The notes under the pieces were generated by a model. The model saw only the letters and a list, made by a program, of their open reading frames with translations. It did not search any database and was not told the origin of the DNA. The translations under genes were made by a program, and so were the position numbers. A stretch of DNA of 64,000 nt from an uncultured Prevotellaceae bacterium (GTDB lineage: Bacteria; Bacteroidota; Bacteroidia; Bacteroidales; Bacteroidaceae). Location of the stretch: contig CAMKSE010000019.1 of the NCBI GenBank assembly GCA_946415365.1, positions 1 through 64,000 on the forward strand. Reading direction: 5' to 3'. This document shows positions 25,626-35,051 of this stretch, in pieces. Every line of letters starts with the position of its first letter. The stretch's first letter is position 1.

Positions 25626-25634
25626 TATTTTTGC
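25626..25634 (+). promoter_or_regulatory. -7 box of the aspartate aminotransferase gene
   Basis: TATTTTTGC, 18 nt before ATG 25652. It excludes the upstream in-frame ATG at 25631 as start. Confidence 0.7.
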
Positions 25635-25651
25635 ACCCAAATTTAAAACCA

Positions 25652-26845
25652 ATGGCACAATTATCCAACCGTTTGCAGCGTCTGGCTCCATCTGCCACGC
25701 TGGCTATGTCGCAGAAGAGTTCTGAAATGAAGGCGCAAGGCATCGACGTGATCAACCTGAGCGTCGGCGAGCCTGATTTCAACACGCCCGAAGCTATCAA
25801 GGAAGCAGCAAAGAAGGCTGTAGACGACAACTACTCGAAGTATTCGCCTGTTCCCGGATACCCAGAACTCCGCAAGGCCATCGTTGCCAAACTGAAGAAC
25901 GAGAACGGCCTCGACTACAGCGTCAACGAGGTGCTGGTATCGAACGGTGCGAAACAGAGTGTGTGCAACACCGTGATGGCATTGGTGAACCCTGGCGAGG
26001 AGGTGATCATACCTGCGCCATACTGGGTAAGCTATCCACAGATGGTGAAGCTGGCCGGAGGAGAGCCCGTGATCGTAGAGGCAGGCTTCGAGCAGAACTT
26101 CAAGATGACGGCAGAACAGTTGGAAGCCGCCATCACCCCAAAGACACGCATGCTTATCCTCTGCTCCCCCAGCAACCCGACGGGCAGCGTCTATAACAAG
26201 GAGGAGCTTAAGGCACTTGCCGACGTTATCCTGAGCCATGAGGATCTGTTTGTGCTGGCAGACGAGATCTACGAGCATATCAACTATGTGGGCAAGCACG
26301 AGTCCATCGCACAGTTCCCAGGCATGAAGGATCGCGCCATCATCGTTAACGGTGTGAGCAAGGCCTACGCCATGACAGGCTGGCGCATCGGATACATCGC
26401 TGCCCCAGAGTGGATCGTGAAGGGCTGCAACAAGCTGCAGGGACAATACACTAGCGGACCATGCTCCGTGAGCCAGAAAGCCGCTGAGTTCGCATACACT
26501 GACGACCAGCAATGCGTGGAGGACATGCGACAGGCATTTGAGCGCCGTCGCAACCTGATCGTGAAGCTGGCCAAGGACATCCCAGGGCTGGAGGTGAACG
26601 TGCCTGAAGGCGCCTTCTACCTGTTCCCGAAATGCTCGAGCTTCTATGGTAAGAGCGACGGTGAGAGGACCATCAACAACTCGACCGACTTCGCCATGTA
26701 CCTGCTTGAGAAGGGCCATGTGGCCACCGTTGGCGGAGACGCCTTCGGCGACCCCGACTGCTTCCGTATGAGCTATGCTACAAGTGACGAAAATATCGTT
26801 GAAGCAATGAAACGAATCAAAGAGATAGTGGCAAAATTGAAATAA
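25652..26845 (+). CDS. aspC: Aspartate aminotransferase, class I
   Basis: 397 residues, a PLP-dependent fold-type-I enzyme which transfers the amino group between aspartate and 2-oxoglutarate. The motifs SVGEPDFNTPE, SPSNPTGSVY (PLP phosphate and carboxylate contacts) and VNGVSKAYAMTGWRIGY (Schiff-base Lys in SKAYAM) are all present. An upstream ATG (25631) lies between the -7 box and the expected transcript start, so 25652 is chosen. It appears monocistronic. Other class-I substrates such as aromatic amino acids cannot be excluded. Confidence 0.9.
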   Translation: MAQLSNRLQRLAPSATLAMSQKSSEMKAQGIDVINLSVGEPDFNTPEAIKEAAKKAVDDNYSKYSPVPGYPELRKAIVAKLKNENGLDYSVNEVLVSNGAKQSVCNTVMALVNPGEEVIIPAPYWVSYPQMVKLAGGEPVIVEAGFEQNFKMTAEQLEAAITPKTRMLILCSPSNPTGSVYNKEELKALADVILSHEDLFVLADEIYEHINYVGKHESIAQFPGMKDRAIIVNGVSKAYAMTGWRIGYIAAPEWIVKGCNKLQGQYTSGPCSVSQKAAEFAYTDDQQCVEDMRQAFERRRNLIVKLAKDIPGLEVNVPEGAFYLFPKCSSFYGKSDGERTINNSTDFAMYLLEKGHVATVGGDAFGDPDCFRMSYATSDENIVEAMKRIKEIVAKLK

Positions 26846-26902
26846 AACAATAAAATCATAGTTAAAAGATATTAATTCGCGCGCTATCCCACGTAAATTT
26901 GT

Positions 26903-26911
26903 TATCTTTGC
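26903..26911 (+). promoter_or_regulatory. -7 box of the exbB-tonB operon
   Basis: TATCTTTGC on the plus strand, followed by a 70-nt AT-rich leader up to exbB. Confidence 0.65.
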
Positions 26912-26981
26912 GAGGTAATTTAAAAATAGACTATATACAAACTTTCATTTTTAATAACTAAAAAAATTAATTCATTCAATT

Positions 26982-27809
26982 ATGGCAACAACAACAAAGG
27001 CTGCAGCCCCAGCCAAGAAATCGGGCTTCCAAGGTGTTAAAGCTGCATGGATTATCCTCGTGATTTGTGCTCTTGCAGGTTATGGTGTATGGTATTTCGT
27101 TATGGGTAACCCCGATAACTTCATCGGTGGCGACCGTTCAGGTCATCCCGCAAACCTTCTCGGAACAGTGTATAAGGGAGGTTTCGTGGTAGGTCTGATC
27201 CTTACCCTTCTCTTCACCGTTATCTGCCTCGGTATCGAGCGCTTCTTCGCTATCAAGACCGCTTCTGGTAAGATGAACCTCGCCAAGTTCACCGCTGACG
27301 TGAAGGCCGCCATCAAGGCTCAGGACTTCGCAAAGGCAAAGGATCTCTGCAACAAGATGCAGGGCACAGTAGGTAACGTCGTGATGGCTTCTATCAACAT
27401 GTATCAGACTGTTGAGACCGACGACACACTGAAGAAGGCTGCCAAGATCGCCAAGATCCAGCAGGCTCACGAGGAGGCTACACAGCTTGAGATGCCTACC
27501 CTTCAGATGAACATGCCTATGGTTGCTACCATCGTATCTCTGGGTACCCTGACCGCTCTGTTCGGTACTGTGCTCGGTATGATCGGATCATTCCAGGCTC
27601 TGTCTGCTGGTGGTGGTGCTGACTCTATGGCTCTGTCTGCCGGTATTTCTGAGGCTCTTGTGAACACAGCATCTGGTATCTTGACCTCTTGGGTTGCTAC
27701 CGTTGTTTACAACTTCTTCTCTAACAAGATCGATAAGCTGACCTACGCTCTCGACGAGATCGGTTTCACAATCTCAGCTACATACGATTCAAACCACAAT
27801 GAGGCTTAA
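26982..27809 (+). CDS. exbB: MotA/TolQ/ExbB proton channel protein
   Basis: 275 residues. Transmembrane segments lie near residues 23-40, 65-88, 178-200 and 222-245. The second half has the family pattern PMVATIVSLGTLTALFGTVLGMIGSFQ and ISEALVNTASGILTSWVATVVYNFF. ExbB forms the pentameric proton channel which drives TonB. It is the first gene of exbB-exbD-exbD-tonB. An Ala/Lys-rich N-terminus (TTTKAAAPAKK) precedes the first membrane segment. Confidence 0.92.
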   Translation: MATTTKAAAPAKKSGFQGVKAAWIILVICALAGYGVWYFVMGNPDNFIGGDRSGHPANLLGTVYKGGFVVGLILTLLFTVICLGIERFFAIKTASGKMNLAKFTADVKAAIKAQDFAKAKDLCNKMQGTVGNVVMASINMYQTVETDDTLKKAAKIAKIQQAHEEATQLEMPTLQMNMPMVATIVSLGTLTALFGTVLGMIGSFQALSAGGGADSMALSAGISEALVNTASGILTSWVATVVYNFFSNKIDKLTYALDEIGFTISATYDSNHNEA

Positions 27810-27849
27810 TTTTTATCCATTTTTTTAACGCAATTAAAGCATTTAGAGA

Positions 27850-28482
27850 ATGGCTAAAATTAAGATACAGAAAAAAGACATCTGGATTGACATGACGCCA
27901 ATGTCAGACGTGATGACGCTGCTTCTGTGTTTCTTCATGTTGACTTCAACATTCTTGACACCGGAACCAGTATCAGTCACCGCGCCTAACTCTGTGTCAG
28001 AGCTGAAGATCCCCGAGCAGGACGTGCTGAACATTCTGGTGACCCCAGAGGGACGTGTCTACTGCGGTACGGAGAACAAGAACAACATGCAGGCTATGCT
28101 GGATGCGATGACCGACAAGTTCGGTGTCCAGCTGACTGCCGAGCAGATCAAGCATTTCCGCGAGGATGCCATGGTCGGCGCCAGCATGTCACAGCTCGCA
28201 GCCTACCTGTCACTCGAACAGGAGAAAATGGCTGAAGAAGTCCAGAAGCTCGGCCTGCCGCTCGATAGTATCGAGAACAAAGACGGCTCAAAAGGCAAGA
28301 GCGAATTCCAGGAGTGGGTCACTTCGGCCCGCGATGCTAACCCTGACATCAAGCTCGCCATCAAGTGCGACTCGAAGACTCCTTACGGTGTCATCAAGAA
28401 GTTGATGTCAGAACTTCAGGACATGAGCGAGAACCGCTTCCAGCTCATTACGAATCTCGATGTTAAACGTTTAAACGACTAG
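27850..28482 (+). CDS. exbD: ExbD/TolR biopolymer transport protein, first copy
   Basis: 210 residues. A short cytoplasmic N-terminus with DMTPMSDVMTLLLCFFMLTSTF (membrane helix with the proton-relay Asp near residue 20) is followed by a periplasmic domain longer than that of E. coli ExbD (about 140 residues). It lies 40 bp after exbB and 7 bp before a second exbD. Paired, non-identical ExbD proteins are the Bacteroidetes arrangement and probably form heterodimers in the ExbB channel. Confidence 0.88.
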   Translation: MAKIKIQKKDIWIDMTPMSDVMTLLLCFFMLTSTFLTPEPVSVTAPNSVSELKIPEQDVLNILVTPEGRVYCGTENKNNMQAMLDAMTDKFGVQLTAEQIKHFREDAMVGASMSQLAAYLSLEQEKMAEEVQKLGLPLDSIENKDGSKGKSEFQEWVTSARDANPDIKLAIKCDSKTPYGVIKKLMSELQDMSENRFQLITNLDVKRLND

Positions 28483-28489
28483 TAGCACT

Positions 28490-29155
28490 ATGGCAAAAAA
28501 GAATCTATCCAAGCAGAAAAAGATGGATACCCGCGTGAACTTCACGCCGATGGTAGACATGATGATGCTTCTGATTACCTTCTTCATGCTCTGTACTACG
28601 CTGGCCAAGCCGCAGGCTATGCAGCTGACCATGCCGTCGAACGATGACACGAAGAATCTGAATGAGGAAGACAAGCAGGTGACGAAGGCTTCTCACACCA
28701 TCACCCTCTACCTGGGTTCCAACGACAAGGTGTGGTACATAGCTGGTCTGCCCAACTATGACGACCCCTCTTGTGTGAAGGAGACCACCTATGGTAAGGA
28801 TGGTATCGAGAAGGTTCTGAACGAGCACACGACAGAGGAAGGCGTTAACCCCGTGGCCAAGATCAAGCTGGCCAAGAAGGAACTCGATGCCAAGAAGAAC
28901 GAGTACAACTCGAAGATGACCGACGAGCAGTATCAGGATGCACTGAAGAAGCTGAAGAAGGGTGAACTCCCCTCTGGCGAGAAGGTGCCTACGATGACCG
29001 TCATCATCCGTCCTCTGGACACTGCTACATACGAGAACATGGTGGCAGCTCTTGATGAGATGCTGATCAGCAATATTGATAAGTACGTCATTGACAATGT
29101 CGACAAGATGAGTGACGAAGACAAGGAACTCATCGAGAAGGCAGGCGTCAAGTGA
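28490..29155 (+). CDS. exbD: ExbD/TolR biopolymer transport protein, second copy
   Basis: 221 residues with the motif NFTPMVDMMMLLITFFMLCTTL (Asp near residue 23) in a single N-terminal membrane helix and an extended periplasmic domain. It starts 7 bp after the first exbD stop. Sequence similarity to the first copy is largely limited to the membrane helix, so the two are ancient paralogues. It completes the motor for TonB, encoded next. Confidence 0.88.
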   Translation: MAKKNLSKQKKMDTRVNFTPMVDMMMLLITFFMLCTTLAKPQAMQLTMPSNDDTKNLNEEDKQVTKASHTITLYLGSNDKVWYIAGLPNYDDPSCVKETTYGKDGIEKVLNEHTTEEGVNPVAKIKLAKKELDAKKNEYNSKMTDEQYQDALKKLKKGELPSGEKVPTMTVIIRPLDTATYENMVAALDEMLISNIDKYVIDNVDKMSDEDKELIEKAGVK

Positions 29156-29181
29156 TTAACCCCTAAAAAGTAGAAAGAACT

Positions 29182-30015
29182 ATGGGAAAAATAGATCTTA
29201 TAGACAATGGCTGGGTTGACCTCGTATTCGATGGTAAAAACCAGGCGTATGGAGCTTATCAATTGCGCAAGGACACAGGTAAACGTAACCTGAAAGCCCT
29301 GATTACCATGTTCCTGATCTTTGCCGCTATCGCAGCTATCGTCATTGCAAAGGTCTCTATCGAAAACTACATCGCTTCGCAGAACGCTGCGATCGAGGCA
29401 GACGTAGAGCTCCAGAGCCTGGCTGAGAAGAAAGAGGCAAAGGCTGAGAGAAAGGAAGAGCCCGAGGTTGAGAAGATCGAGATTGAGCGCGTCAAGAGCT
29501 CTGTGGCTTTCACCGTTCCTGAAATCAAGAAGGACGAGGAAGTGAAGGAAGAGCAGGAGATCAAGTCTCAGGACGAACTTCAGGAGACCAACACCGCCAT
29601 CGGTGCCTTCAACGTGGAAGGTAACGATGAGACCGCAGGTGAGGTGCTCAAGGCTAAGGAAGTGATCGCAGAACCCGAGCCCCCGAAGGTGGAAGAGACC
29701 AAGGTGTTCGACGTTGTGGAGGAAATGCCCCAGTTCCCTGGTGGTCCCTCAGCACTGTTCGAGTATCTGTCTAAGAACATCAAGTATCCGGTTGTGGCAG
29801 AGGAGAACGGCGTACAGGGTCGTGTTATCGTGACCTTCGTCGTCGAGCGCGACGGCTCCATCACCGACGTGAAGGTTGTCAAGTCCGTTGACCCCTCACT
29901 CGACAAGGAGGCACAGCGCGTGGTTAAGTCCATGCCTCACTGGATTCCTGGTAAGCAGAACGGTTCTGCAGTGCGTGTGAAGTACACCGTACCTGTGACC
30001 TTCAAGCTTCAGTAA
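29182..30015 (+). CDS. tonB: TonB energy transducer
   Basis: 277 residues. An N-terminal conserved block (DLVFDGKNQAYGAYQLRK) precedes the membrane helix (about residues 37-56), a long Glu/Lys-rich periplasmic spacer (about 70-165) and a C-terminal TonB domain (MPQFPGGPSALFEYL, then GRVIVTFVVERDGSITDVKVV). It transfers proton-motive energy to outer-membrane receptors. The spacer is Glu-rich rather than Pro-rich. It belongs to the exbB-exbD-exbD-tonB operon and lies 26 bp after the second exbD. Confidence 0.92.
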   Translation: MGKIDLIDNGWVDLVFDGKNQAYGAYQLRKDTGKRNLKALITMFLIFAAIAAIVIAKVSIENYIASQNAAIEADVELQSLAEKKEAKAERKEEPEVEKIEIERVKSSVAFTVPEIKKDEEVKEEQEIKSQDELQETNTAIGAFNVEGNDETAGEVLKAKEVIAEPEPPKVEETKVFDVVEEMPQFPGGPSALFEYLSKNIKYPVVAEENGVQGRVIVTFVVERDGSITDVKVVKSVDPSLDKEAQRVVKSMPHWIPGKQNGSAVRVKYTVPVTFKLQ

Positions 30016-30026
30016 CCCGATTTGAA

Positions 30027-30980
30027 ATGAACGCATTCAACAAAACAGTTGGATTAACACTGATATTAGGCTTGTTCCTCGCTTGTGGGAACAAGCCTAA
30101 TCCTGCTAAGGAAGAAGCCTATCAGAAGGCCGCATCTGTCTTCGCGGCCGATGAGAGTTTCTATCCCATCCTGGACGAGGAGCTGTATTATTTCACGACC
30201 CAGACCCTCGACTCCATCACCCCACTCTACATCAACGAGCAGGACGCCGTCAAGAAGCTCATGGCCGAAGAGACGTGGCTGGCATTTACCACCCGTGATT
30301 TCACGGAGAAAGAGCGTCAGAACCTCAAGGACCGCCGCTTCCTGCCCAGGGCCATCCCCATCGCCTACGACGGACTGGCCATCATCACCAACAATGCTAA
30401 TCCCGACACCTGCATTACCATCAAGGACTTTGCGCGCGTGCTCAAGGGAGAAGTCTCACAGTGGAAAGAACTATATCCGCAGAGCAAACTCGGAGAGATC
30501 GACGTTGTTTTCGACAACCCATTGTCTAGCACCGTCCGCTGGTGTGTGGACTCCATCCTCGGAGGCCAGCAGTTCAGTGCCAAGAACATTGGAGCCGTAC
30601 AGACCAGTGCTGCCGTCATCGACTATGTCGAGAAGCACGAGAACGCCCTAGGCATCATCGGAAGCAACTGGCTCAACGACAAACGTGACACCACCAACGT
30701 CACCTTCAATAAGAATATAAGCGTGATGGGCGTTTCCAAAATGGACAGTGCCAAGCACTACAACAGCTGGAAGCCCTATCAGTACTATTTATACAACGGC
30801 AACTATCCCCTTCGCCGTACTATCTATGCCCTACTGAACGATACCCGTCCCAGCGGCATCCCCACCGCTTTCACGCATTTCATCCAGCTTCCGAAAGGCC
30901 AGATGATTATTCTGCGCTCAGGACTCCTGCCACAATCGGCCAACATGAACGTGCGCAACGTCATAGTTAAAAGGGAGTAA
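30027..30980 (+). CDS. PstS-like substrate-binding lipoprotein
   Basis: 317 residues. The lipobox FLACGN (Cys 20) anchors it to a membrane. The rest is a type-2 periplasmic binding fold like phosphate-binding PstS (TTRDFTEKE, FDNPLSSTVRW, ALGIIGSNWL). It lacks neighbouring pst permease genes and instead sits 11 bp after tonB, before a TPR gene; this order recurs in Bacteroidales as I recall it. A phosphate-capture role is possible but a role in the TonB system fits the context equally well. Its last codons run into an A/G-rich degenerate repeat (30969-30996). Confidence 0.8.
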   Translation: MNAFNKTVGLTLILGLFLACGNKPNPAKEEAYQKAASVFAADESFYPILDEELYYFTTQTLDSITPLYINEQDAVKKLMAEETWLAFTTRDFTEKERQNLKDRRFLPRAIPIAYDGLAIITNNANPDTCITIKDFARVLKGEVSQWKELYPQSKLGEIDVVFDNPLSSTVRWCVDSILGGQQFSAKNIGAVQTSAAVIDYVEKHENALGIIGSNWLNDKRDTTNVTFNKNISVMGVSKMDSAKHYNSWKPYQYYLYNGNYPLRRTIYALLNDTRPSGIPTAFTHFIQLPKGQMIILRSGLLPQSANMNVRNVIVKRE

Positions 30981-31078
30981 AGGAGAAAAGTGAAAGGGCA
31001 ATTAAACGAATGATGAATTCAAACGTCATACAATCGAGAGACATTAACAAGAAGTATAACTCATAAAACATCAGAATT

Positions 31079-32503
31079 ATGAAAACTATCAAATATTTAG
31101 TAATGGGTGTGCTGCTGGCAGGTTTCAGCGCCACCGCAAATGCACAGGAAGCAGAGCTCGAGGCAGCTCTCGCAGGTATTAAGTCAAAGGCTCCCAACGT
31201 GGCCGAGTTAGCAAAGACAGCGTACAAGAAGAACAAGAAGAACGCTGATGCCCTGATCAAGGTGGCTCGCGCCTTCTATGAGCAGAAAGACACTGCCAAC
31301 GCCAATCTGTTCGCCAACTACGCCAACGAGGCAGGCAAGCCTAAGTATCAGTATGCACCAGCCTATCTGCTGTTAGGTGATGTCGAGGCTTCTTACGGCA
31401 CCGATGGTGGTAAGGCCGCTGGCTATTACAACCAGGCCATCAACTTCGACCCAAAGAACCCCGAGGGTTACAAGAAGTGGGCTATGGTGTATCGTAAGAT
31501 CAGCCCTTCTCAGGCAGCCAAGAAACTGCAGGACATGAAGGCTAACTGCCCTGATGAGGATGTCGACGCTATCACTGGTCACATCTATATGTTGGCAGGT
31601 GACGAGAAGCAGGCTTACGAGAATTATGCCAAGTCAAATGTTTCGAAACTCGATAAGGCATATCTGAATGAGTACGTTCGCGCCAGCTACTTCACTGGTC
31701 ATTTCGAGGATGCCCTCAAGGCTGCAGAGGCAGGTCTGAAGCTGGAGCCACGCAATCCGACATTCACCCGTCTGGCCATGTTCTCCAACTACGAGCTGAA
31801 GAAGTATGACGATGCCAAGGCTTACATCCACAAGTACTTCAACGAGACCGACAGCGCCAAGTTCTCTGAGTATGACCACTTCTACACAGCCCTGATTTAT
31901 CAGGCTCTGGAGGACAAGGAAAATATGTATGCCCAGTATGACAAAGCCCTCGAACTGGTGAACGACTCCTCGATGATCAAGCGTCACGCCATCCTGAAGA
32001 GCGTTTCCGACAGCTATCTCGCAGATAAGAACTTCGACAACGCCATCAAGTACTATCAGGACTTCCTCGGCTGCAAGCCTGAGTTGAACTCCGACGATAT
32101 GGAAGGTCTTGCAAAGATCTACTCCAAGTATGCTGATGAGGATGAGGTTCGCAAGGCAGAGTTAGTTGGTAAGGCCATTGAGGCATACCGTGCCATGGGT
32201 GAGAAGTTCCCCATCCAGAACATCTATGCCGCCTATCAGTGCGCCACGATGAACAACAAGCTCGACAAGACAGGTGAGAAGGGACTTGCAAAGCCCGATT
32301 ACCAGAGGGTTGTTGAGCTGCTGGAGAGCAAAGCTGACCGTAATAACAGCGAGAACACGATGCTGAAGTACAGCTATCACTATCTGATGTCGAACGCCTT
32401 CCTCTATGGCAAGAACAAGCCCTTGGCAAAGGAATACGCCAACAAGATCCTGGCCATCGACCCAGAGTATGCTCCTGCTCAGCAGATCAGAGACCTGAAA
32501 TAA
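31079..32503 (+). CDS. TPR-repeat periplasmic protein
   Basis: 474 residues with signal peptide (cleavage after ATANA, about residue 22). The mature part is helical and Lys/Asp-rich with several tetratricopeptide units, for example AGYYNQAINFDPKNPEGYKKWAMVY (about 105-129), ALKAAEAGLKLEPRNPTF (about 214-231) and AIKYYQDFLGCKPELNSDD (about 323-341). It is the last gene of the exbB-tonB group, closed by a strong terminator. TPR proteins scaffold protein contacts; the partner is unknown. Confidence 0.8.
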   Translation: MKTIKYLVMGVLLAGFSATANAQEAELEAALAGIKSKAPNVAELAKTAYKKNKKNADALIKVARAFYEQKDTANANLFANYANEAGKPKYQYAPAYLLLGDVEASYGTDGGKAAGYYNQAINFDPKNPEGYKKWAMVYRKISPSQAAKKLQDMKANCPDEDVDAITGHIYMLAGDEKQAYENYAKSNVSKLDKAYLNEYVRASYFTGHFEDALKAAEAGLKLEPRNPTFTRLAMFSNYELKKYDDAKAYIHKYFNETDSAKFSEYDHFYTALIYQALEDKENMYAQYDKALELVNDSSMIKRHAILKSVSDSYLADKNFDNAIKYYQDFLGCKPELNSDDMEGLAKIYSKYADEDEVRKAELVGKAIEAYRAMGEKFPIQNIYAAYQCATMNNKLDKTGEKGLAKPDYQRVVELLESKADRNNSENTMLKYSYHYLMSNAFLYGKNKPLAKEYANKILAIDPEYAPAQQIRDLK

Positions 32504-32523
32504 GCAATTAATCAGAATAATTG

Positions 32524-32558
32524 GAGTGCGGGAGTTGCATTGACTCTCGCACTCTTTT
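32524..32558 (+). terminator. Terminator of the exbB-tonB-TPR operon
   Basis: A 13-pair stem (GAGTGCGGGAGTT/GACTCTCGCACTC, two wobble pairs) with a 5-nt loop and TTTT, 20 nt after the TPR stop. Confidence 0.88.
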
Positions 32559-32582
32559 AAATAAGGAAACCATCCTTGTCGT

Positions 32583-34073
32583 ATGAAATCAAAATCCATA
32601 TCAAAGACTATCAGGGACGGCAACGTTCTGCTGATGCTCACCGTCTGGTCGTTCGTTATTCTATTATTCCTGTCACCCGACTCCCCGTTCTTCGGATTGG
32701 GACAGCGCATCGACTCAGCATGGTTCTTCCAGGGAGGTGCCGCTTGGATGAATGGCATGAGACCATATGTTGATTTCACCGACTCAAAAGGACCACTCCT
32801 CTGGCTTATCTATGGCATTGGCTATCTGATATCGCCACGCAACTACGTGGGTGTCTATGTGGTAAGTAGTCTTTTCTATACGGGAACCTTGTTTTATAAC
32901 TACAAGACCGCCTCATTGTTCTTCAAGGAAAGCAAGACTGCCTTACTAGCCACACTGCCCATGATCTTTGTCTATTTCTGGCCTTGGTTCCATTATGAGG
33001 TTAGAGCAGAGGACTTCGCACTTCTGTTTGTGTCTATCTCCCTATATATCCTGATCAAGAGAATCTGCAAAAAGAACATAGGCGGGAAAGAGACCAACCT
33101 TGACTATTTCCTGTTAGGCGTATGCTTTGTGGCCCTGACGCTTATCAAATTCAACATCGCCATCATGCAGGGAGTCATCATCCTCTCTGTGCTATGGCTC
33201 CAGTTCAAAAGCAAGAAAGATCTTGGGAAGTCTGTCACGAGCATGGTGATCGGAGCTGTTACAACGCTCCTGCCCTTCATCGTGTACTTCTTGTTAACAG
33301 ATACACTTGGCGCCTTTGTGCAGGAATACTTCATTAACACTTTCAAGACCATTGAGGATGCGAACAACAACAACTCCTCATATATGGCCGACATCAACAG
33401 GGCATTAGGCGACCGTCGTATCATCGCATTTGTCATCGTGATCGTTGTTGGTAGTATCCTGTTTGGCATAAGGATGCCAAGATACAAGGCCGTACCAACC
33501 ATCATCGCCGTGGCATTTGTCGCACTGGCCACCAGGCATAACATCTGGAACTACTATTATGACACCTGTCATATCTTCATCTTGTTCCTGCTTATCAGTC
33601 TGCTGGCCATTTCATATAAAAAACTCAGACATACTCTTTTTACGATGGCTGCAGGACTGATCATTGTCTACTGCATATATGGCAATCTGATTATGGGCGA
33701 GTTGCGCATCAACACCATACTCACCAACCATCCAGACAAGGTAGCCTTCCAGAAGCTCTCTGATGTGATGAAGGACACGGAGAAACCCAAGATCCTATAT
33801 TACAAGGCCAATGTCTTCGGCTTCGGTGTGATGTATAAGGCCCTTCCTGCTGGCAATCAGTGGGCTTACCAGACCGATGCCACGCCAGAGATGAGAAAGG
33901 ATCACATCGACCTGCTCAATTCCAGGAAGGCAGACTTCGTGGTGACCTATTGCCGTGAAGACCAGACAGAGAAGAAAGGCGATCTCAAGGAGATTGAAGC
34001 GGCTGGATACGAACTGAAGGAGCATTGTGTCTATATGAACCTGCCCTTCTATATGTATGAACGGAAGAAATAA
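32583..34073 (+). CDS. GT-C-type membrane glycosyltransferase
   Basis: 496 residues with about ten transmembrane segments. The first large loop reads RIDSAWFFQGGAAWMNGMRPYVDFTDSKGPLLW (about residues 41-73), the Asp-containing signature of the PMT/ArnT-like polyprenyl-phosphate-sugar transferases. Its likely donor is a lipid-linked sugar of the kind made by the DPM1-like GT2 encoded by the convergent gene. The glycan target is unknown. The stop codon lies inside a strong hairpin shared with the convergent gene. Confidence 0.75.
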   Translation: MKSKSISKTIRDGNVLLMLTVWSFVILLFLSPDSPFFGLGQRIDSAWFFQGGAAWMNGMRPYVDFTDSKGPLLWLIYGIGYLISPRNYVGVYVVSSLFYTGTLFYNYKTASLFFKESKTALLATLPMIFVYFWPWFHYEVRAEDFALLFVSISLYILIKRICKKNIGGKETNLDYFLLGVCFVALTLIKFNIAIMQGVIILSVLWLQFKSKKDLGKSVTSMVIGAVTTLLPFIVYFLLTDTLGAFVQEYFINTFKTIEDANNNNSSYMADINRALGDRRIIAFVIVIVVGSILFGIRMPRYKAVPTIIAVAFVALATRHNIWNYYYDTCHIFILFLLISLLAISYKKLRHTLFTMAAGLIIVYCIYGNLIMGELRINTILTNHPDKVAFQKLSDVMKDTEKPKILYYKANVFGFGVMYKALPAGNQWAYQTDATPEMRKDHIDLLNSRKADFVVTYCREDQTEKKGDLKEIEAAGYELKEHCVYMNLPFYMYERKK

Positions 34074-34088
34074 GCATTTCTTCCGTTC
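34059..34088. terminator. Bidirectional terminator between convergent genes
   Basis: Perfect 13-bp stem GAACGGAAGAAAT/ATTTCTTCCGTTC with an AAGC loop. It includes the last codons and stop of the GT-C gene and is followed by a pyrimidine-rich stretch. Confidence 0.75.
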
Positions 34089-34092
34089 TTCT

Positions 34093-35049
34093 CTATTTCC
34101 CTTCTTCAGGATTAAGCACCTCTTGGATATTGTAGAGTGGACGATGCTTCACCTCACGGTATATCTTGCCGATGTAGACTCCGATGATTCCAATGGATAT
34201 CATCACGACGCCTCCAACAAGCCAGATAGAGAGGATTAGCGAAGACCAGCCCTTCACGGCTGTTCCTGTGACAAGTGCATGTACCACATATATCCCGATT
34301 CCGAGAGCTACAAAAAGGAAGATAATTCCAAGATACAGAATGCAGTAGATGGGTTTTACACTGAACGATGTGATCCCGTCGAGTGCGAGGTTCAGCATCT
34401 TGCTCAACGTGTATTTCGAGGCACCAGCCTGTCGTTCACTGATGACATCGTCCACCGTCGTGGATTTCAGGCCTATCATGGGAATCAGACCACGCAGATA
34501 GAGATTCCGCTCCTCATAGCCAGAAAGCATATCCAAAGCCCGCTTGCTCATCAGACGGAAATCAGCATGATTGAACACGCTCTCCACACCCATCGAGCTT
34601 TGTAACTTGTAGAAAGCCTGAGCCGTCATACGCTTCATCACAGGATCAGCCTGACGTGCCACCTTTACGCCATAGACAATGTCATTGCCTTCCTCATAGT
34701 CACGCACCATCTGGGGGATGCATTCAATATCATCTTGCAGGTCAGCATCAATGGTCACCACAGCGTCAGCCCATTCGCGAGCCGTCATCATACCAGCCAT
34801 GATAGCATTCTGATGTCCAACATTACGCGCCAGATTGATACCACGTACATACTTATTCTCACGATACTGTTCCTGAATGATTTCCCATGTACGATCCCTG
34901 CTACCGTCATTCACGAAGACCATCATCGAGTCAGGAGAAATCAGCTTCTCTTGAACCATCTTATCGAAAAGAGCCGTCAGACGCTTCACTGACTGGCGAA
35001 GGACTTCCTCCTCATTATAGCACGGTGATACAGTTGCTAGTCTTATCAT
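34093..35049 (-). CDS. DPM1/GtrB-like family 2 glycosyltransferase
   Basis: 318 residues. An N-terminal GT-A domain has TVSPCYNEEEVLR and the metal-binding VTIDADLQDD (about residues 92-101), followed by a C-terminal pair of membrane helices (about 230-256 and 268-292). This matches polyprenyl-phosphate hexose synthases, which load a sugar from a nucleotide donor onto undecaprenyl phosphate. It probably feeds the convergent GT-C enzyme. It begins 2 nt after the polysaccharide deacetylase stop, so both are co-transcribed. Confidence 0.85.
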   Translation of the reverse strand: MIRLATVSPCYNEEEVLRQSVKRLTALFDKMVQEKLISPDSMMVFVNDGSRDRTWEIIQEQYRENKYVRGINLARNVGHQNAIMAGMMTAREWADAVVTIDADLQDDIECIPQMVRDYEEGNDIVYGVKVARQADPVMKRMTAQAFYKLQSSMGVESVFNHADFRLMSKRALDMLSGYEERNLYLRGLIPMIGLKSTTVDDVISERQAGASKYTLSKMLNLALDGITSFSVKPIYCILYLGIIFLFVALGIGIYVVHALVTGTAVKGWSSLILSIWLVGGVVMISIGIIGVYIGKIYREVKHRPLYNIQEVLNPEEGK

Positions 35050-35051
35050 AA

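Noticed and set aside
25661..26719. A 352-residue open frame on the minus strand
   Set aside because: It is antisense to the well-supported aspartate aminotransferase gene and shows no family motif.
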